Below are positions 1-7,927 of a stretch of DNA of 64,000 bases, piece after piece. Under the pieces are notes generated by a model that did no database searches, was not told the DNA's origin, and worked only from the letters and a program-made list of their open reading frames with translations. How positions within the stretch are numbered: the stretch's first letter is position 1; each line of letters opens with the position of its first letter. This DNA is from CAZSNT01 sp964607765 (lineage in GTDB: Bacteria; Verrucomicrobiota; Lentisphaeria; Oligosphaerales; JABHEG01). The position numbers and the translations under genes were made by a program. The stretch covers positions 1 through 64,000 of the forward strand of contig CAZSNT010000006.1 in the NCBI GenBank assembly GCA_964607765.1, read 5' to 3'.

Positions 1-26
1 GTCCCTATTCCTGTCACAACAGGATT

Positions 27-46
27 CCCGGCTCGGGAGAGCCGGG
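27..46. repeat. Perfect 8-bp hairpin
   Basis: CCCGGCTC (27-34) and GAGCCGGG (39-46) form a perfect stem with a four-base loop. No T-run follows on either strand, so it is not a clear intrinsic terminator. It lies about 140 bp beyond the stop of the leftward SirB1-like gene and could be a dispersed palindromic element. The rest of bases 1-185 shows nothing I can support. Confidence 0.35.
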
Positions 47-185
47 CTACGGCGGGAGTTGGGCCAATACGAGATACCGGAGGCAGCCACGGGAGAGAGC
101 GGCAAAGCTGGCGCGTTCGCGATCTGGCGGCCCCGGTTGGACGCGCCTACGCAGCGAAGGGCGTCGGGTCGTTCCACGGCGACAT

Positions 186-998
186 TCAGCGTGAGCTCGC
201 GCCCAGCGGGAAAGGCAGCGCGTCGATCGTGCCGCCGTTCAGCGCGGTAAGGAGGTCGCCGAAGTGGTATAAGTCACGGAGGTGCCCGCCGATCAGGGCG
301 ACCAGGAAAAGCTGCCCGAGGATCCCCATCAGCACGTCCATACGCGTACACGGATGGATGCGGCTGTCCGTCTTCAGCTTGGAGATGTGCCAGCCCTCGT
401 TCGGGTCCAACAACAGGTTATTCCGGTCAATCAGGCAGAACCGCCCGCCGTGCAGCACGATGGTGAACGCCCAACCCAGCTTACCGCCGATCAAGTGCGC
501 GAGCGCGGCGAGTACGGCAGCGCTGCCGTAGCGCGTCTCCAGAACGCGCTGGACCAGGTACAGGTCAACGTCCAGGGTGTCCTCCTCCGGAACGTTGAAT
601 TCCTGCTCGCGCATCAGCTCGGCAATCCGCGGCGTGGTGACCGGCTGCGAGGCCAGACGCTTGAACAGGGAGCTCACCGCGTCATCGACCTGCTTCAGAT
701 CGCACTGCGGATCGTAGAGCATGTTGATCTGCTGCACGCCTTCCCAGAGCGTAATCTGCTCTTGGGAAAGGGCCTCGATGAACGACTGCCGAGCACGGCG
801 CCGCGTCAGGATCGTGCTCAGCTGGTGGATGCGCTGGCGCAGGTGCGGGTCGTGAGATTCCTGGTGCTCCGCGATGGTGGCGTCCGTCACACCATCCATC
901 TTCAGGAACTGCTCCATGGCCAGGGACGCAATGCGCACATCATCGTCCTGCAGCAGGGTCAGCAGGGCAGACAGCCGTTCTGGTTCAGCGTGCTTCAC
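186..998 (-). CDS. SirB1-like transglutaminase-fold protein
   Basis: The 270-residue protein has an N-terminal helical, HEAT-like stretch (about residues 1-80). Its C-terminal half resembles the SirB1/transglutaminase-like core: a YGSAAVLAALAHLIGGKLGW segment, then an HGGRFCLID strand and an LLLDPNEGW turn, as in SirB1 N-terminal domains. These proteins are usually regarded as non-catalytic relatives of transglutaminases; the exact role is unknown. It is the last gene of a leftward three-gene operon and overlaps the preceding lytic transglycosylase by 14 bp, so translational coupling is likely. The start is the only upstream ATG that keeps this overlap. Function beyond the fold assignment is inference. 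Confidence 0.65.
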   Translation of the reverse strand: MKHAEPERLSALLTLLQDDDVRIASLAMEQFLKMDGVTDATIAEHQESHDPHLRQRIHQLSTILTRRRARQSFIEALSQEQITLWEGVQQINMLYDPQCDLKQVDDAVSSLFKRLASQPVTTPRIAELMREQEFNVPEEDTLDVDLYLVQRVLETRYGSAAVLAALAHLIGGKLGWAFTIVLHGGRFCLIDRNNLLLDPNEGWHISKLKTDSRIHPCTRMDVLMGILGQLFLVALIGGHLRDLYHFGDLLTALNGGTIDALPFPLGASSR

Positions 999-1599
999 TG
1001 CTCTGGTCTTCCTGTTCGAAATCCCGCCAATAGCCTTCTACTTTCTTAATATATTCGCGGGTGCTGCCAATACTAATACGGCTCAGCCGCAGAGCTTCGC
1101 GCGGGTCCTTCGGCGCCCAGTCCTTGGCCCGTTCCCTGCCCGCGTTGTACTGGGCCAGCGCCAGGCGCTCCGCGTCACGGTACTCACGCCACTGTGCCAA
1201 GGCCCGGCCGAGGTACCACGTGCCGATCTCGATATTCAGCGTGGGATCGAACAGCAACCCGGTCAAAGGCACGTCGTGCCCGGTGATCCGGGCCCAGTCC
1301 GACACGGCGCCCGCGGTGATCTGCATCAGGCCGATCTCGCCGGCCGCACCTCGGGCGTATGGGTTGAAACTGCTCTCGCGCGCTATGACCGCTTTGACCA
1401 ACAACGGCGGGACGTGGTTCCGTGTCGCTGCTTCCAGAATCAGATTGTCGTACCGCTGTCGACGCGAGGTCAGCGAGCCACTGCCGGCCCTGGACAGGAT
1501 TCGCGGACCGCCCATGGCCACAATGAGTACCAGCACCAGCAGCAGTGCCGCAGCACCGCACGCCGCCCATACCCAGGTTCTCAATCTCCCTCTGTACAC
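985..1599 (-). CDS. Membrane-anchored lytic transglycosylase (SLT domain)
   Basis: A 204-residue protein with an N-terminal membrane segment (about residues 10-30, AALLLVLVLIVAMG), giving a periplasmic anchor. A goose-type/SLT transglycosylase domain follows. The catalytic glutamate sits in ARESSFNP, followed by the typical GEIGLMQI motif, the DPTLNIEIGTWYL helix and the ALAQYNAG motif. Such enzymes cleave the beta-1,4 bond between MurNAc and GlcNAc in peptidoglycan, forming 1,6-anhydro ends. The gene lies 6 bp downstream of the radical SAM maturase and overlaps the SirB1-like gene. The family assignment is secure; the cellular role (wall remodelling or assembly of an envelope machine) is not evident. 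Confidence 0.88.
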   Translation of the reverse strand: MYRGRLRTWVWAACGAAALLLVLVLIVAMGGPRILSRAGSGSLTSRRQRYDNLILEAATRNHVPPLLVKAVIARESSFNPYARGAAGEIGLMQITAGAVSDWARITGHDVPLTGLLFDPTLNIEIGTWYLGRALAQWREYRDAERLALAQYNAGRERAKDWAPKDPREALRLSRISIGSTREYIKKVEGYWRDFEQEDQSSEAR

Positions 1600-1605
1600 C
1601 CGAGC

Positions 1606-2841
1606 CTACCCCGCCCTGCCACAACACTTCTTGTACTTCCGGCCACTTCCGCACGGGCACGGGTCGTTCCGGCCCGGCGCACGCGTGCCGTGATGGCTCG
1701 CACTGGCCAGAAACGACTGCTGCCGCTCCGCCTTGATCTGGTCGGCCAGCACCCGGAACCGGGGCAGCGTGTGCGCGTAGAACACCTGCCAGCCCTCGCA
1801 CAGGGCGCTGAGTCGCGTCGGATCGCCGCCGCCGGTGCAGAGCCGGTGTTTGAGGCAATCGCCCGCGCAGATCCAGGCGTACTCGCAGCTGTCGCACTTG
1901 CTGTTCCAACGCCGTTTCTGAGCGCCGAAACTGCGGTAAATCGGGGACTGCTGCATGGTGTGCCACGAATCGTCGCAGATGTTGCCGAGCCGTAATTGCT
2001 TCTCAACGAAAAAATCGCAGGGATAAACATCACCGTTGTACTCCACCACGAAATACTGACGGCAATCCGTGCCGAACGGGCAGATGTTCCGAACCCCGTC
2101 CACCATCAGCGCCAGCACGGCATCGAACAGGCGTATGGACACGCGCCGGGTGTCGCCCGGATACCACACATCGAAGACCTCGCACAGGAACTCGGCCCAC
2201 TCGTTGCCGGTGACGGAGAACGGCAGGATGCGCCGCTGCTCGTCCGGCTCCACGCAGACGATGTACTGGTGGTGGAACGAGCCCACGTCCTCGCACAGGT
2301 AGTGGTACACGTCCTTGGGCACGCCCACGTTCGCCTGACTGACCAACGTCAGCGTGTTGAACTCCACGCGGTTGCGCTTCAGGCACTCGACGCCGCGCAT
2401 CACATCGGCATGCGAGCCGCTGCCCACCGCGTTGAGTCGATACCGGTCATGCAGCTCGGCAGGCCCGTCCACACTCATACCGACCAGGAAGTTGTAGCGT
2501 GCCAGATGCAGGGCCAGCTCGTCGTCGATCAGCGTACCGTTCGTCTGCAGCCCGTTCGCCACCGCGGCGCCCGGCGCGCCGTAGCGCTGCTGGAACTCCA
2601 CCACACGCTTGAAGAACTCCACGCCCATCAACGTCGGCTCGCCGCCCTGCCATCCGATCTGGTAGCTGGGCTGCGGAGTCTGCATGTAGGTACGGATCAT
2701 CTGCTCGAGAACATCGACCGACATCCGATGCCGCTTCTCACCCGGATAGAACGAGCAGTGTTCCAGGTAGAAGCAGTATTCGCATCTCAGATTGCAGTCT
2801 GCGGAAGCAGGTTTGACAAGAAGAGAAAAGGGACGAAGCAT
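1606..2841 (-). CDS. Anaerobic sulfatase-maturase-like radical SAM/SPASM protein with SEC-C tail
   Basis: 411 residues from the ATG at 2841. The open frame extends further upstream, but the homologous part begins at MLRPFSLLVKP, so I use this start. The radical SAM cysteines are C16, C20 and C23 (CNLRCEYC). A SPASM-type auxiliary cluster region follows (CPFGTDCRQYF, GDVYPCDFFVE, then CDSCEYAWICAGDC). This matches anaerobic sulfatase-maturating enzymes, which oxidise a Cys or Ser of a sulfatase to formylglycine. The C-terminus adds a SEC-C zinc motif (NDPCPCGSGRKYKKCCG), which is common in some maturase subgroups. No sulfatase gene lies in this window, so the substrate must be elsewhere. It is the first gene of a leftward operon with the transglycosylase and SirB1-like genes. 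Confidence 0.85.
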   Translation of the reverse strand: MLRPFSLLVKPASADCNLRCEYCFYLEHCSFYPGEKRHRMSVDVLEQMIRTYMQTPQPSYQIGWQGGEPTLMGVEFFKRVVEFQQRYGAPGAAVANGLQTNGTLIDDELALHLARYNFLVGMSVDGPAELHDRYRLNAVGSGSHADVMRGVECLKRNRVEFNTLTLVSQANVGVPKDVYHYLCEDVGSFHHQYIVCVEPDEQRRILPFSVTGNEWAEFLCEVFDVWYPGDTRRVSIRLFDAVLALMVDGVRNICPFGTDCRQYFVVEYNGDVYPCDFFVEKQLRLGNICDDSWHTMQQSPIYRSFGAQKRRWNSKCDSCEYAWICAGDCLKHRLCTGGGDPTRLSALCEGWQVFYAHTLPRFRVLADQIKAERQQSFLASASHHGTRAPGRNDPCPCGSGRKYKKCCGRAG

Positions 2842-3188
2842 TGTGCGGGTTGCCTTTGGTGGATCCAGTTCGGCGGCGTCCCGAAGGCGATCGGGGCGGC
2901 CATTGCTCATCGGGCACGGCGACACGGCGCCGCGCGGCGCGTCTGAACTATTCGCGACGCCCGGACGTTTTGCAAGAGTTCCGCAGTTGTTCCGGGCGAA
3001 ATAGGCCCGCCGAAAGGCGCGGGACCGCATACCTCCCACCCGCTGACTGGCCGCACGACAGAGGCGTCCCGGTCTGAACAGAGCCTGTGTCTCAGCGCCC
3101 CCTTCCCTCGCCCATTTTCGTGGCGCCACCACTTGATTTCCGCTCACAGCGCGCTACTTTAATTGACTCTGCAAAAGCTGCATCATGC
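2842..3188. other. Intergenic region between divergent maturase and tRNA-Asn
   Basis: This 347-bp gap between the leftward maturase operon and tRNA-Asn holds no convincing gene. It should contain the promoter of the leftward operon and that of the tRNA. A weak sigma70-like pair for the tRNA is TTGATT (3133-3138) and TACTTT (3155-3160) with 16-bp spacing, 29 bp before the tRNA. Open frames here are short and lack ribosome binding sites. Confidence 0.4.
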
Positions 3189-3263
3189 TCCGGCGTAGCT
3201 CAGCGGTAGAGTAGGTGGCTGTTAACCACTTGGTCCCTGGTTCGAATCCAGGCGCCGGAGCCA
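3189..3263 (+). tRNA. tRNA-Asn (GTT)
   Basis: A full cloverleaf can be drawn. The acceptor TCCGGCG pairs with CGCCGGA, the anticodon loop is CTGTTAA with anticodon GTT, and the T arm is CCTGG-TTCGAAT-CCAGG. The discriminator is G and the 3' CCA is encoded (3261-3263). GTT decodes Asn codons, and G34 of this tRNA is a queuosine site in most bacteria. Confidence 0.97.
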
Positions 3264-3272
3264 ATCCTTTTC

Positions 3273-3301
3273 GGCCCCGAGACATCGGGGCCTTTTCGTT
3301 T
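3273..3301 (+). terminator. Intrinsic terminator after tRNA-Asn
   Basis: GGCCCCGA (3273-3280) and TCGGGGCC (3285-3292) form a perfect 8-bp stem with loop GACA, followed by TTTTCGTTT. It starts 10 bp after the encoded CCA. Confidence 0.85.
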
Positions 3302-3304
3302 ACG

Positions 3305-3332
3305 GCCCCCGTTCGCGGGGGCTGTTTCGTTT
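3305..3332 (+). terminator. Second tandem terminator hairpin
   Basis: GCCCCCG (3305-3311) and CGGGGGC (3316-3322) pair around a TTCG loop and are followed by TGTTTCGTTTT. It is a back-up terminator directly after the first. Confidence 0.65.
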
Positions 3333-3667
3333 TCGGGCACGCAAATCCCGCTCAGTCAAAGGTGTTTGCGACTTCGGCGACGAGATCAGGGCGACCGACG
3401 AAGGGCTCCTCTGCACTCTATCTGCTCGCCCGTCCAAGGCGCACCCCCGCCCTGGAACCGCCGTCTCTCGCCCAGACTCTCAGTCGACTCTCCGCTTCTG
3501 CGGCCCGAGAAACTCTATTCTCGGCTCTCTCCCCCCAAAAATCAGCGGATCGCCCGATTCCGCCTATCCCGCCCGCTGTCTGGTTAACGCTGGCTTCTGA
3601 CGCCCCCGTATCATCCCCACGGCGGAGACCGCCACGCATGAGCGGAGCGTGCTGCTCGTGATGCCGT
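3333..3667. other. Non-coding stretch
   Basis: No gene can be supported between the tandem terminators and the end of the metallophosphoesterase remnant. A small hairpin (CCGAGAA 3505-3511 / TTCTCGG 3518-3524) is present without a T-tract. Confidence 0.4.
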
Positions 3668-4303
3668 TCACCATTCTCCATGCCGGATTCGACCGGGAAA
3701 GCGGGGAAACCCGGCCCCGCTGTATCCCGGCGCTGTCGAATGGGCGGGAGCAGGGAACGGGCAGGCGACTTCAGCCACGGTCACTGCGTTGGCTGGGTCG
3801 CGATGGAGGTCGGAGAGGCAGATGATCTCGGTTGATCCCACTCGGCGGTGAGCCTTGTGGTGCGTGTGTCCGCAGAAGACCCAGCGGGGGAGCAGGGACT
3901 CAACCATCAGCGACAGGTACTCGCAGGCGACACGGGACCAGTGAGGCGGCCAGCTTACTCCCCGCGCCGCGTTCATCAGGTCGGGCCAGTTGTGCAGGAG
4001 CAGGATATCGATGCGGCCGAAGCCAAGTGCGCGGTCGATGTCGCTCTGGTTGTAGTACGTGGCCCGCTTCCTCTGGGGGGCCGCATATGGTGGATCAAGC
4101 TGTGGCTGGCCGAAACACTCCGGCGAGAACACGCCGTTCACGCCGCCGATGCGCACACCGTTGACCGACGTGCATCCGGCCCGCCTGAGGGAATGCACCT
4201 TGTGTGCAGACTGCCCGCCGTCATGGCGCTGGCCGAGGAACTGCCAAGGCTCATGGCTAGCCCTCGTTCCGGAACGGTTGCTGGCGAAAGGTAGTACAAG
4301 CTA
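3668..4303 (-). pseudogene. Truncated metallophosphoesterase remnant
   Basis: From a GTG at 4198 the frame gives 176 residues carrying the C-terminal half of a calcineurin-like phosphoesterase: VNGVRIGGVNGVFS, the LLLHNWP metal motif and the CGHTHH metal-binding motif. The reading frame is open upstream to a stop at 4303 and still encodes recognisable family sequence there (SHEPWQFLGQRHDGG, where the family normally has a GNHE motif). The N-terminal DxH/GDxxD metal-binding half is absent, and the Asn of GNHE is lost. I read it as a decayed gene whose front half was removed where the island starts. A short functional protein is possible but unlikely without the first metal ligands. Confidence 0.7.
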
Positions 4304-4351
4304 TAATGTGGTATCGGTAAGCCTTGGGGCGTGCACACAAGGACAAATGCG

Positions 4352-5230
4352 ATGGAGACAATATACAGCGTATCAATCATGGTGGGGTCTGCCGAGTGCA
4401 ACGCGAGGTGTGGGTACTGCGGGGGCCATGGACACAGGCAAGACGCTCTGTCTTCATCGGAAGGTACACTCAGGAATCTAAGGACCGCCTTGCTCCTTTG
4501 CCACAAGAGTTTGAACGGCGGTTGGTCGATCTCTCTTACCGGCAGTGGGGAGCCGACGCTTTCGCCCGTTGCCGTGACAAAAACCTTGGAGGGAATCGAT
4601 GCCCTCAGGAAAGAGGGCGTCTCTTTCCCGACGATTAACCTTTTCACCAACGGTATCTCTATCGTTAACGATCCGGCGATGCGCGCGGAGTGGCTCCCGA
4701 AGTGGCGGGAGCTCGGCCTGACCCATGTGGCAATCTCGGTCCACAGCACCGATTTGTGCGCCAACCGGAACGCCTACAACCTTGCCGACGACTACCCATT
4801 CCCGGAGCTATCGGAGATACTTGATGTCGTCCGACGCTGTGGTCTCACCCCCAGAGTGACGCTCCTCCTTCGTCGCCATGGCGTCAGCAACTGGCGGCAG
4901 CTCAGGCATGAACTCGAAGTACTCCGCTCGCTCGGGGTGAATCTGGTGACCTCGTGGGCGCTGGTCAAGCCGGATGGGAAACGATCCGCCTATACGCCGA
5001 GACGAGTCGATTTGCTAGGGATTAGGCTGGGACTGCTCTTGCACGCCGAACGAGTTCTGGGACACCCTTGGGGCGGCGGCGTCTGGGCATACAGAGGCAT
5101 CTCTTTCAGGTTGACAACGTACGTGACGCGCTTCCGTCCACGGGACAGATTCATCAGGCAGTTGGTGCTTTTCCAGGATGGGCGGGTGTCATACAGCTGG
5201 TTCCAGGACGGCTTCTACTACACCACGTAG
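4352..5230 (+). CDS. Radical SAM protein (island gene 1)
   Basis: 292 residues from the ATG at 4352, preceded by AAGGAC. A GTG at 4331 would add seven residues. The radical SAM cluster ligands are C16, C20 and C23 (CNARCGYC) close to the N-terminus. LTGSGEPTLSP (the GGE-like SAM-contact motif, here GSGEP) and LFTNG follow. There is no SPASM or other auxiliary Cys cluster in the C-terminal third. It heads the rightward operon with the kinase, the PP-loop protein, the FkbM methyltransferase and the B12-radical SAM gene. I cannot assign a substrate; GSGEP occurs in radical SAM proteins close to the pyruvate-formate-lyase-activase/MoaA group. Confidence 0.75.
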   Translation: METIYSVSIMVGSAECNARCGYCGGHGHRQDALSSSEGTLRNLRTALLLCHKSLNGGWSISLTGSGEPTLSPVAVTKTLEGIDALRKEGVSFPTINLFTNGISIVNDPAMRAEWLPKWRELGLTHVAISVHSTDLCANRNAYNLADDYPFPELSEILDVVRRCGLTPRVTLLLRRHGVSNWRQLRHELEVLRSLGVNLVTSWALVKPDGKRSAYTPRRVDLLGIRLGLLLHAERVLGHPWGGGVWAYRGISFRLTTYVTRFRPRDRFIRQLVLFQDGRVSYSWFQDGFYYTT

Positions 5231-5301
5231 CGACTTGAGGCAATGCCCCATGCGCTCCCTTATCTGCCAGCGGGGCCCCAGTTCGCGCAGGGGGTGTTAT
5301 C

Positions 5302-5883
5302 ATGTGCAAGGCCAAGAGAGACATCGCCGGCAAGGCAGGAAGGCTGATCGTCTTCGAGGGGGCGAGTGGAACAGGCAAGACCACTGCGGCGAGGCTGCTG
5401 GCAGCGCACTTGGGGGGATGCTACATCTACTCGATTCCGTCCCCGTTCATTGAGCTGCGCGACTATGTAGACGGCCAGCAAGTCCCCACTCTCACGCTCC
5501 TTTTTTCACTCACGTCTCTGATCGCCAGATGCCAGGAGATCCGGCAGGTACTCGCAGAAAGCGATGTCGTGCTGGATAGGTACGTGGACACTGTTAGGTT
5601 CTACAGCTTGGCGCACGGGGCTGACCTCTCCATTATCGACTTCGGACGCCTCGGGTTACCGTGTCCTGATTACGTATTTGCCCTTCAGACACCCGATGAC
5701 GAACGACAGAGGCGACTCAGCAGTCGCGGCGACCACGGTGCGGAGGGCCCCCTTGGCCAGGTGGTGGCGCGATTCTACCGAGAGAGGAGCAACTTCTTCT
5801 ACCAGGAGGTCACGATGCTGATTGATAACTCGGGTAGTACGAAGGCTCTAGTTGACGCCATCCTGCCCGCACTCCGGAGATAA
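5302..5883 (+). CDS. Thymidylate-kinase-like P-loop nucleotide kinase
   Basis: 193 residues with a Walker A loop FEGASGTGKTT (about residues 18-28), a DRY motif (LDRYVDTVRFYS) and a LID-like basic segment (DDERQRRLSSRG). These are the features of dTMP kinase and related deoxynucleoside kinases. The phosphoacceptor motif is altered from the usual DRYxxSxxAYQ, so the substrate may not be dTMP. It sits 71 bp after the radical SAM gene and 7 bp before the PP-loop gene, so a role in making or activating a nucleotide-like product is plausible. A housekeeping tmk is not excluded but would be odd in this operon. Confidence 0.75.
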   Translation: MCKAKRDIAGKAGRLIVFEGASGTGKTTAARLLAAHLGGCYIYSIPSPFIELRDYVDGQQVPTLTLLFSLTSLIARCQEIRQVLAESDVVLDRYVDTVRFYSLAHGADLSIIDFGRLGLPCPDYVFALQTPDDERQRRLSSRGDHGAEGPLGQVVARFYRERSNFFYQEVTMLIDNSGSTKALVDAILPALRR

Positions 5884-5890
5884 CAGCCCG

Positions 5891-7069
5891 ATGGCACGAT
5901 GTACGCACTGTCTCCTCCGCACCCGAATCCCGGGGATCGTGTTCGACGCCCATGGAGTGTGCAATGTGTGCAATACCTGGTCGGCATGCGGGAGCGATTT
6001 TCTGGACTTCCAGAGACTCGGGCAGCGATTCAGGGAGATCACTGGAGAGGCGCGCGGGGAACACACATTCGACGCTGTTGTGGGGGTGTCAGGCGGCAAG
6101 GACAGCGTTTTCGTGCTGCACAAGCTCGTCCAATATGGCCTAAGAGTCCTGGCGGTCGTGGTGGACTTTGGGTTCATGCCGAACGCTACGGCTTTGTCGA
6201 ACGCCAGCCGAGCAATACAGCTAACAGGAGTAGATGCCGTGCGCCTGACTGTCCCGCGTGGGGTAGTGAAAAAGCTGTTCCACGCATGGCTCTCCAAGCC
6301 CAGCGTATTGACGCCGTGCCATGCCTGTGGTCGGCTCCTTGAAGCACAGCTGATGAAATGTGCCATCGAGAACGATGCGCCGCTAATCGCCACGGGCTTC
6401 GACCGCGGGCAGCTGTTCGGCAAGCTCCATCTCCCGAGCCGCCAGCTGCGTGCATATCGCGGGATACAGATGAGCGAAACGCAAGTGCTGCACGCTGAAG
6501 CAACAAGCACCATCCAATGGGTTGAGCATATGTCCTCTGTCGCCGGCGTGGGAAGCGAGGAAAGCGCCCTGATCCTGCCGAAGCTCAGCCTGAATCGCGT
6601 GCCCGGCCGGATTCCACGGTTCCTCCACTATTTCCTGTTCCACCCGTATGACGAAGTGGCGATCAAGGAAGAGATCATTGACGCCGGCTTGTGGACAGCT
6701 CCCCCGAACGATGGTCTCAGGTGTCATCACGACTGTGAACTGAGGGTCGCAGTTGCGTACGGGGCATACGCCACGCGCGCGGGAGACAGATTGGAGTTTG
6801 AGTTGTCGTCCGACATCCGTGAGGGACGGATCACGGCAGGTGTTGCTTGCAGGCGACTTGAATCAGGCCATGCAGAACTCGCGAACACGCGCCGTCCTTA
6901 CCGTTCCTACGCCGAGGCCTTTGACATACAGGAACGGTCAATGGAATGGAGGACTTCTCTACTGCGCCTGTTGACACCTTTCCACTCCTTCGCCAGTCGC
7001 GCAGCCTTGCAGTGTCTGGGCAACGAGCAACTGGCCGAAAGAGTCGTCCGCTGTATCAGAGTCCATTGA
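5891..7069 (+). CDS. PP-loop ATP pyrophosphatase, N-acetyl-sugar-amidotransferase-like
   Basis: 392 residues from the ATG at 5891. A zinc-knuckle start (CTHC at 4-7, then GIVFDAHGVCNVC) precedes a PP-loop SGGKDS at residues 67-72. This order is typical of WbpG/PseA-type amidotransferases and relatives that adenylate a substrate before adding nitrogen or sulfur. Further pairs CHACGR and CHHDC lie in the central and C-terminal parts, reminiscent also of TtcA-type tRNA thiolases. No glutaminase partner (HisH type) is encoded next to it, so nitrogen or sulfur must come from elsewhere. It could act on a small molecule or on tRNA; the context does not decide. Confidence 0.75.
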   Translation: MARCTHCLLRTRIPGIVFDAHGVCNVCNTWSACGSDFLDFQRLGQRFREITGEARGEHTFDAVVGVSGGKDSVFVLHKLVQYGLRVLAVVVDFGFMPNATALSNASRAIQLTGVDAVRLTVPRGVVKKLFHAWLSKPSVLTPCHACGRLLEAQLMKCAIENDAPLIATGFDRGQLFGKLHLPSRQLRAYRGIQMSETQVLHAEATSTIQWVEHMSSVAGVGSEESALILPKLSLNRVPGRIPRFLHYFLFHPYDEVAIKEEIIDAGLWTAPPNDGLRCHHDCELRVAVAYGAYATRAGDRLEFELSSDIREGRITAGVACRRLESGHAELANTRRPYRSYAEAFDIQERSMEWRTSLLRLLTPFHSFASRAALQCLGNEQLAERVVRCIRVH

Positions 7070-7084
7070 GGGAGGAGTTGAGCT

Positions 7085-7927
7085 GTGAGGATTCTAGACG
7101 AAGGGCTCTTCGCGCTGTTGGTGCCACATGGGATCCCGTGGCACAAGACTCGTTACGGCAGAGACTGCGATGGGGGCTACGTCGCACCCGTTGGCGTGCC
7201 TGTTCATGCGCTCCTGTCCTACGGAGTCGGAGACGACATCTCGTTCGAAATCGACTATGCGGAGAGAACCGGGTCACCGGTATATGCTTTTGACCCTGAA
7301 ATAAGGGTCGAGTGTGGTAGCCATCTAGTCAAGTTGACCGCAGACTCCATCGACTCTGGGATGGACCTCCAAGACCATCGTCTGCACTTAGGACTCGGCG
7401 GCGCATCGATTGCCGTGAAGATGGACATAGACGGTGCCGAATGGGGCGTGCTCTCCACCGCGCTCTTTGGCGGCATCGCCTACATGATCGTAGAACTCCA
7501 CGGTCTACTCTCTTGCCCAGGAAGGCACTGCGAAATGAGTGCGGTTCTGCGTCGGATAGATGGCGCTTTTGTCTGTGCACACGTGCACGCTAACAACTAC
7601 GGAGACATTGTACGGCGTGGTGAGTTCTACTACCCGAATGTCGTGGAAGCTCTGTTCGTGTCCCGAAAGGCCTTGGGCGGTTGTGCGGTCGTGCCCGACA
7701 CCTCAGCGTATCCAACAGCACTCGACAGACCCAACAATCGTGCACTGCCTGATGTGCCTTGCACATGGTGGCAGAAGCAGGGAAGGACACTGGGGCGGGA
7801 AGAGGAGATCTGGCCAGTGCTCGAGCTCGCCCCCCTGCTCTCCCTAGAGGAAGCTCTTGAGGACTGCCCAATACTTCAACGGGATCGGTCTGACAGATGC
7901 AGCCAGGTACAGGGGGAGGGCTCGTGA
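7085..7927 (+). CDS. FkbM-family methyltransferase-like protein
   Basis: 280 residues from a GTG at 7085 with GGAGG just upstream. The sequence shows the FkbM pattern: RYGRDCDGGYVAP, LLSYGVGDDISFE (SAM-binding glycine loop), VYAFDPE (acidic ribose contact) and VKMDIDGAEWGVL at residues 111-123, the family hallmark. FkbM enzymes O-methylate natural products or glycans. The last 60 residues are less typical. The stop overlaps the start of the B12-radical SAM gene (GTGA), indicating coupled translation. Confidence 0.75.
   Translation: MRILDEGLFALLVPHGIPWHKTRYGRDCDGGYVAPVGVPVHALLSYGVGDDISFEIDYAERTGSPVYAFDPEIRVECGSHLVKLTADSIDSGMDLQDHRLHLGLGGASIAVKMDIDGAEWGVLSTALFGGIAYMIVELHGLLSCPGRHCEMSAVLRRIDGAFVCAHVHANNYGDIVRRGEFYYPNVVEALFVSRKALGGCAVVPDTSAYPTALDRPNNRALPDVPCTWWQKQGRTLGREEEIWPVLELAPLLSLEEALEDCPILQRDRSDRCSQVQGEGS

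Noticed and set aside
3215..3661. 148-aa rightward frame
   Set aside because: It starts inside tRNA-Asn and runs through both terminators.
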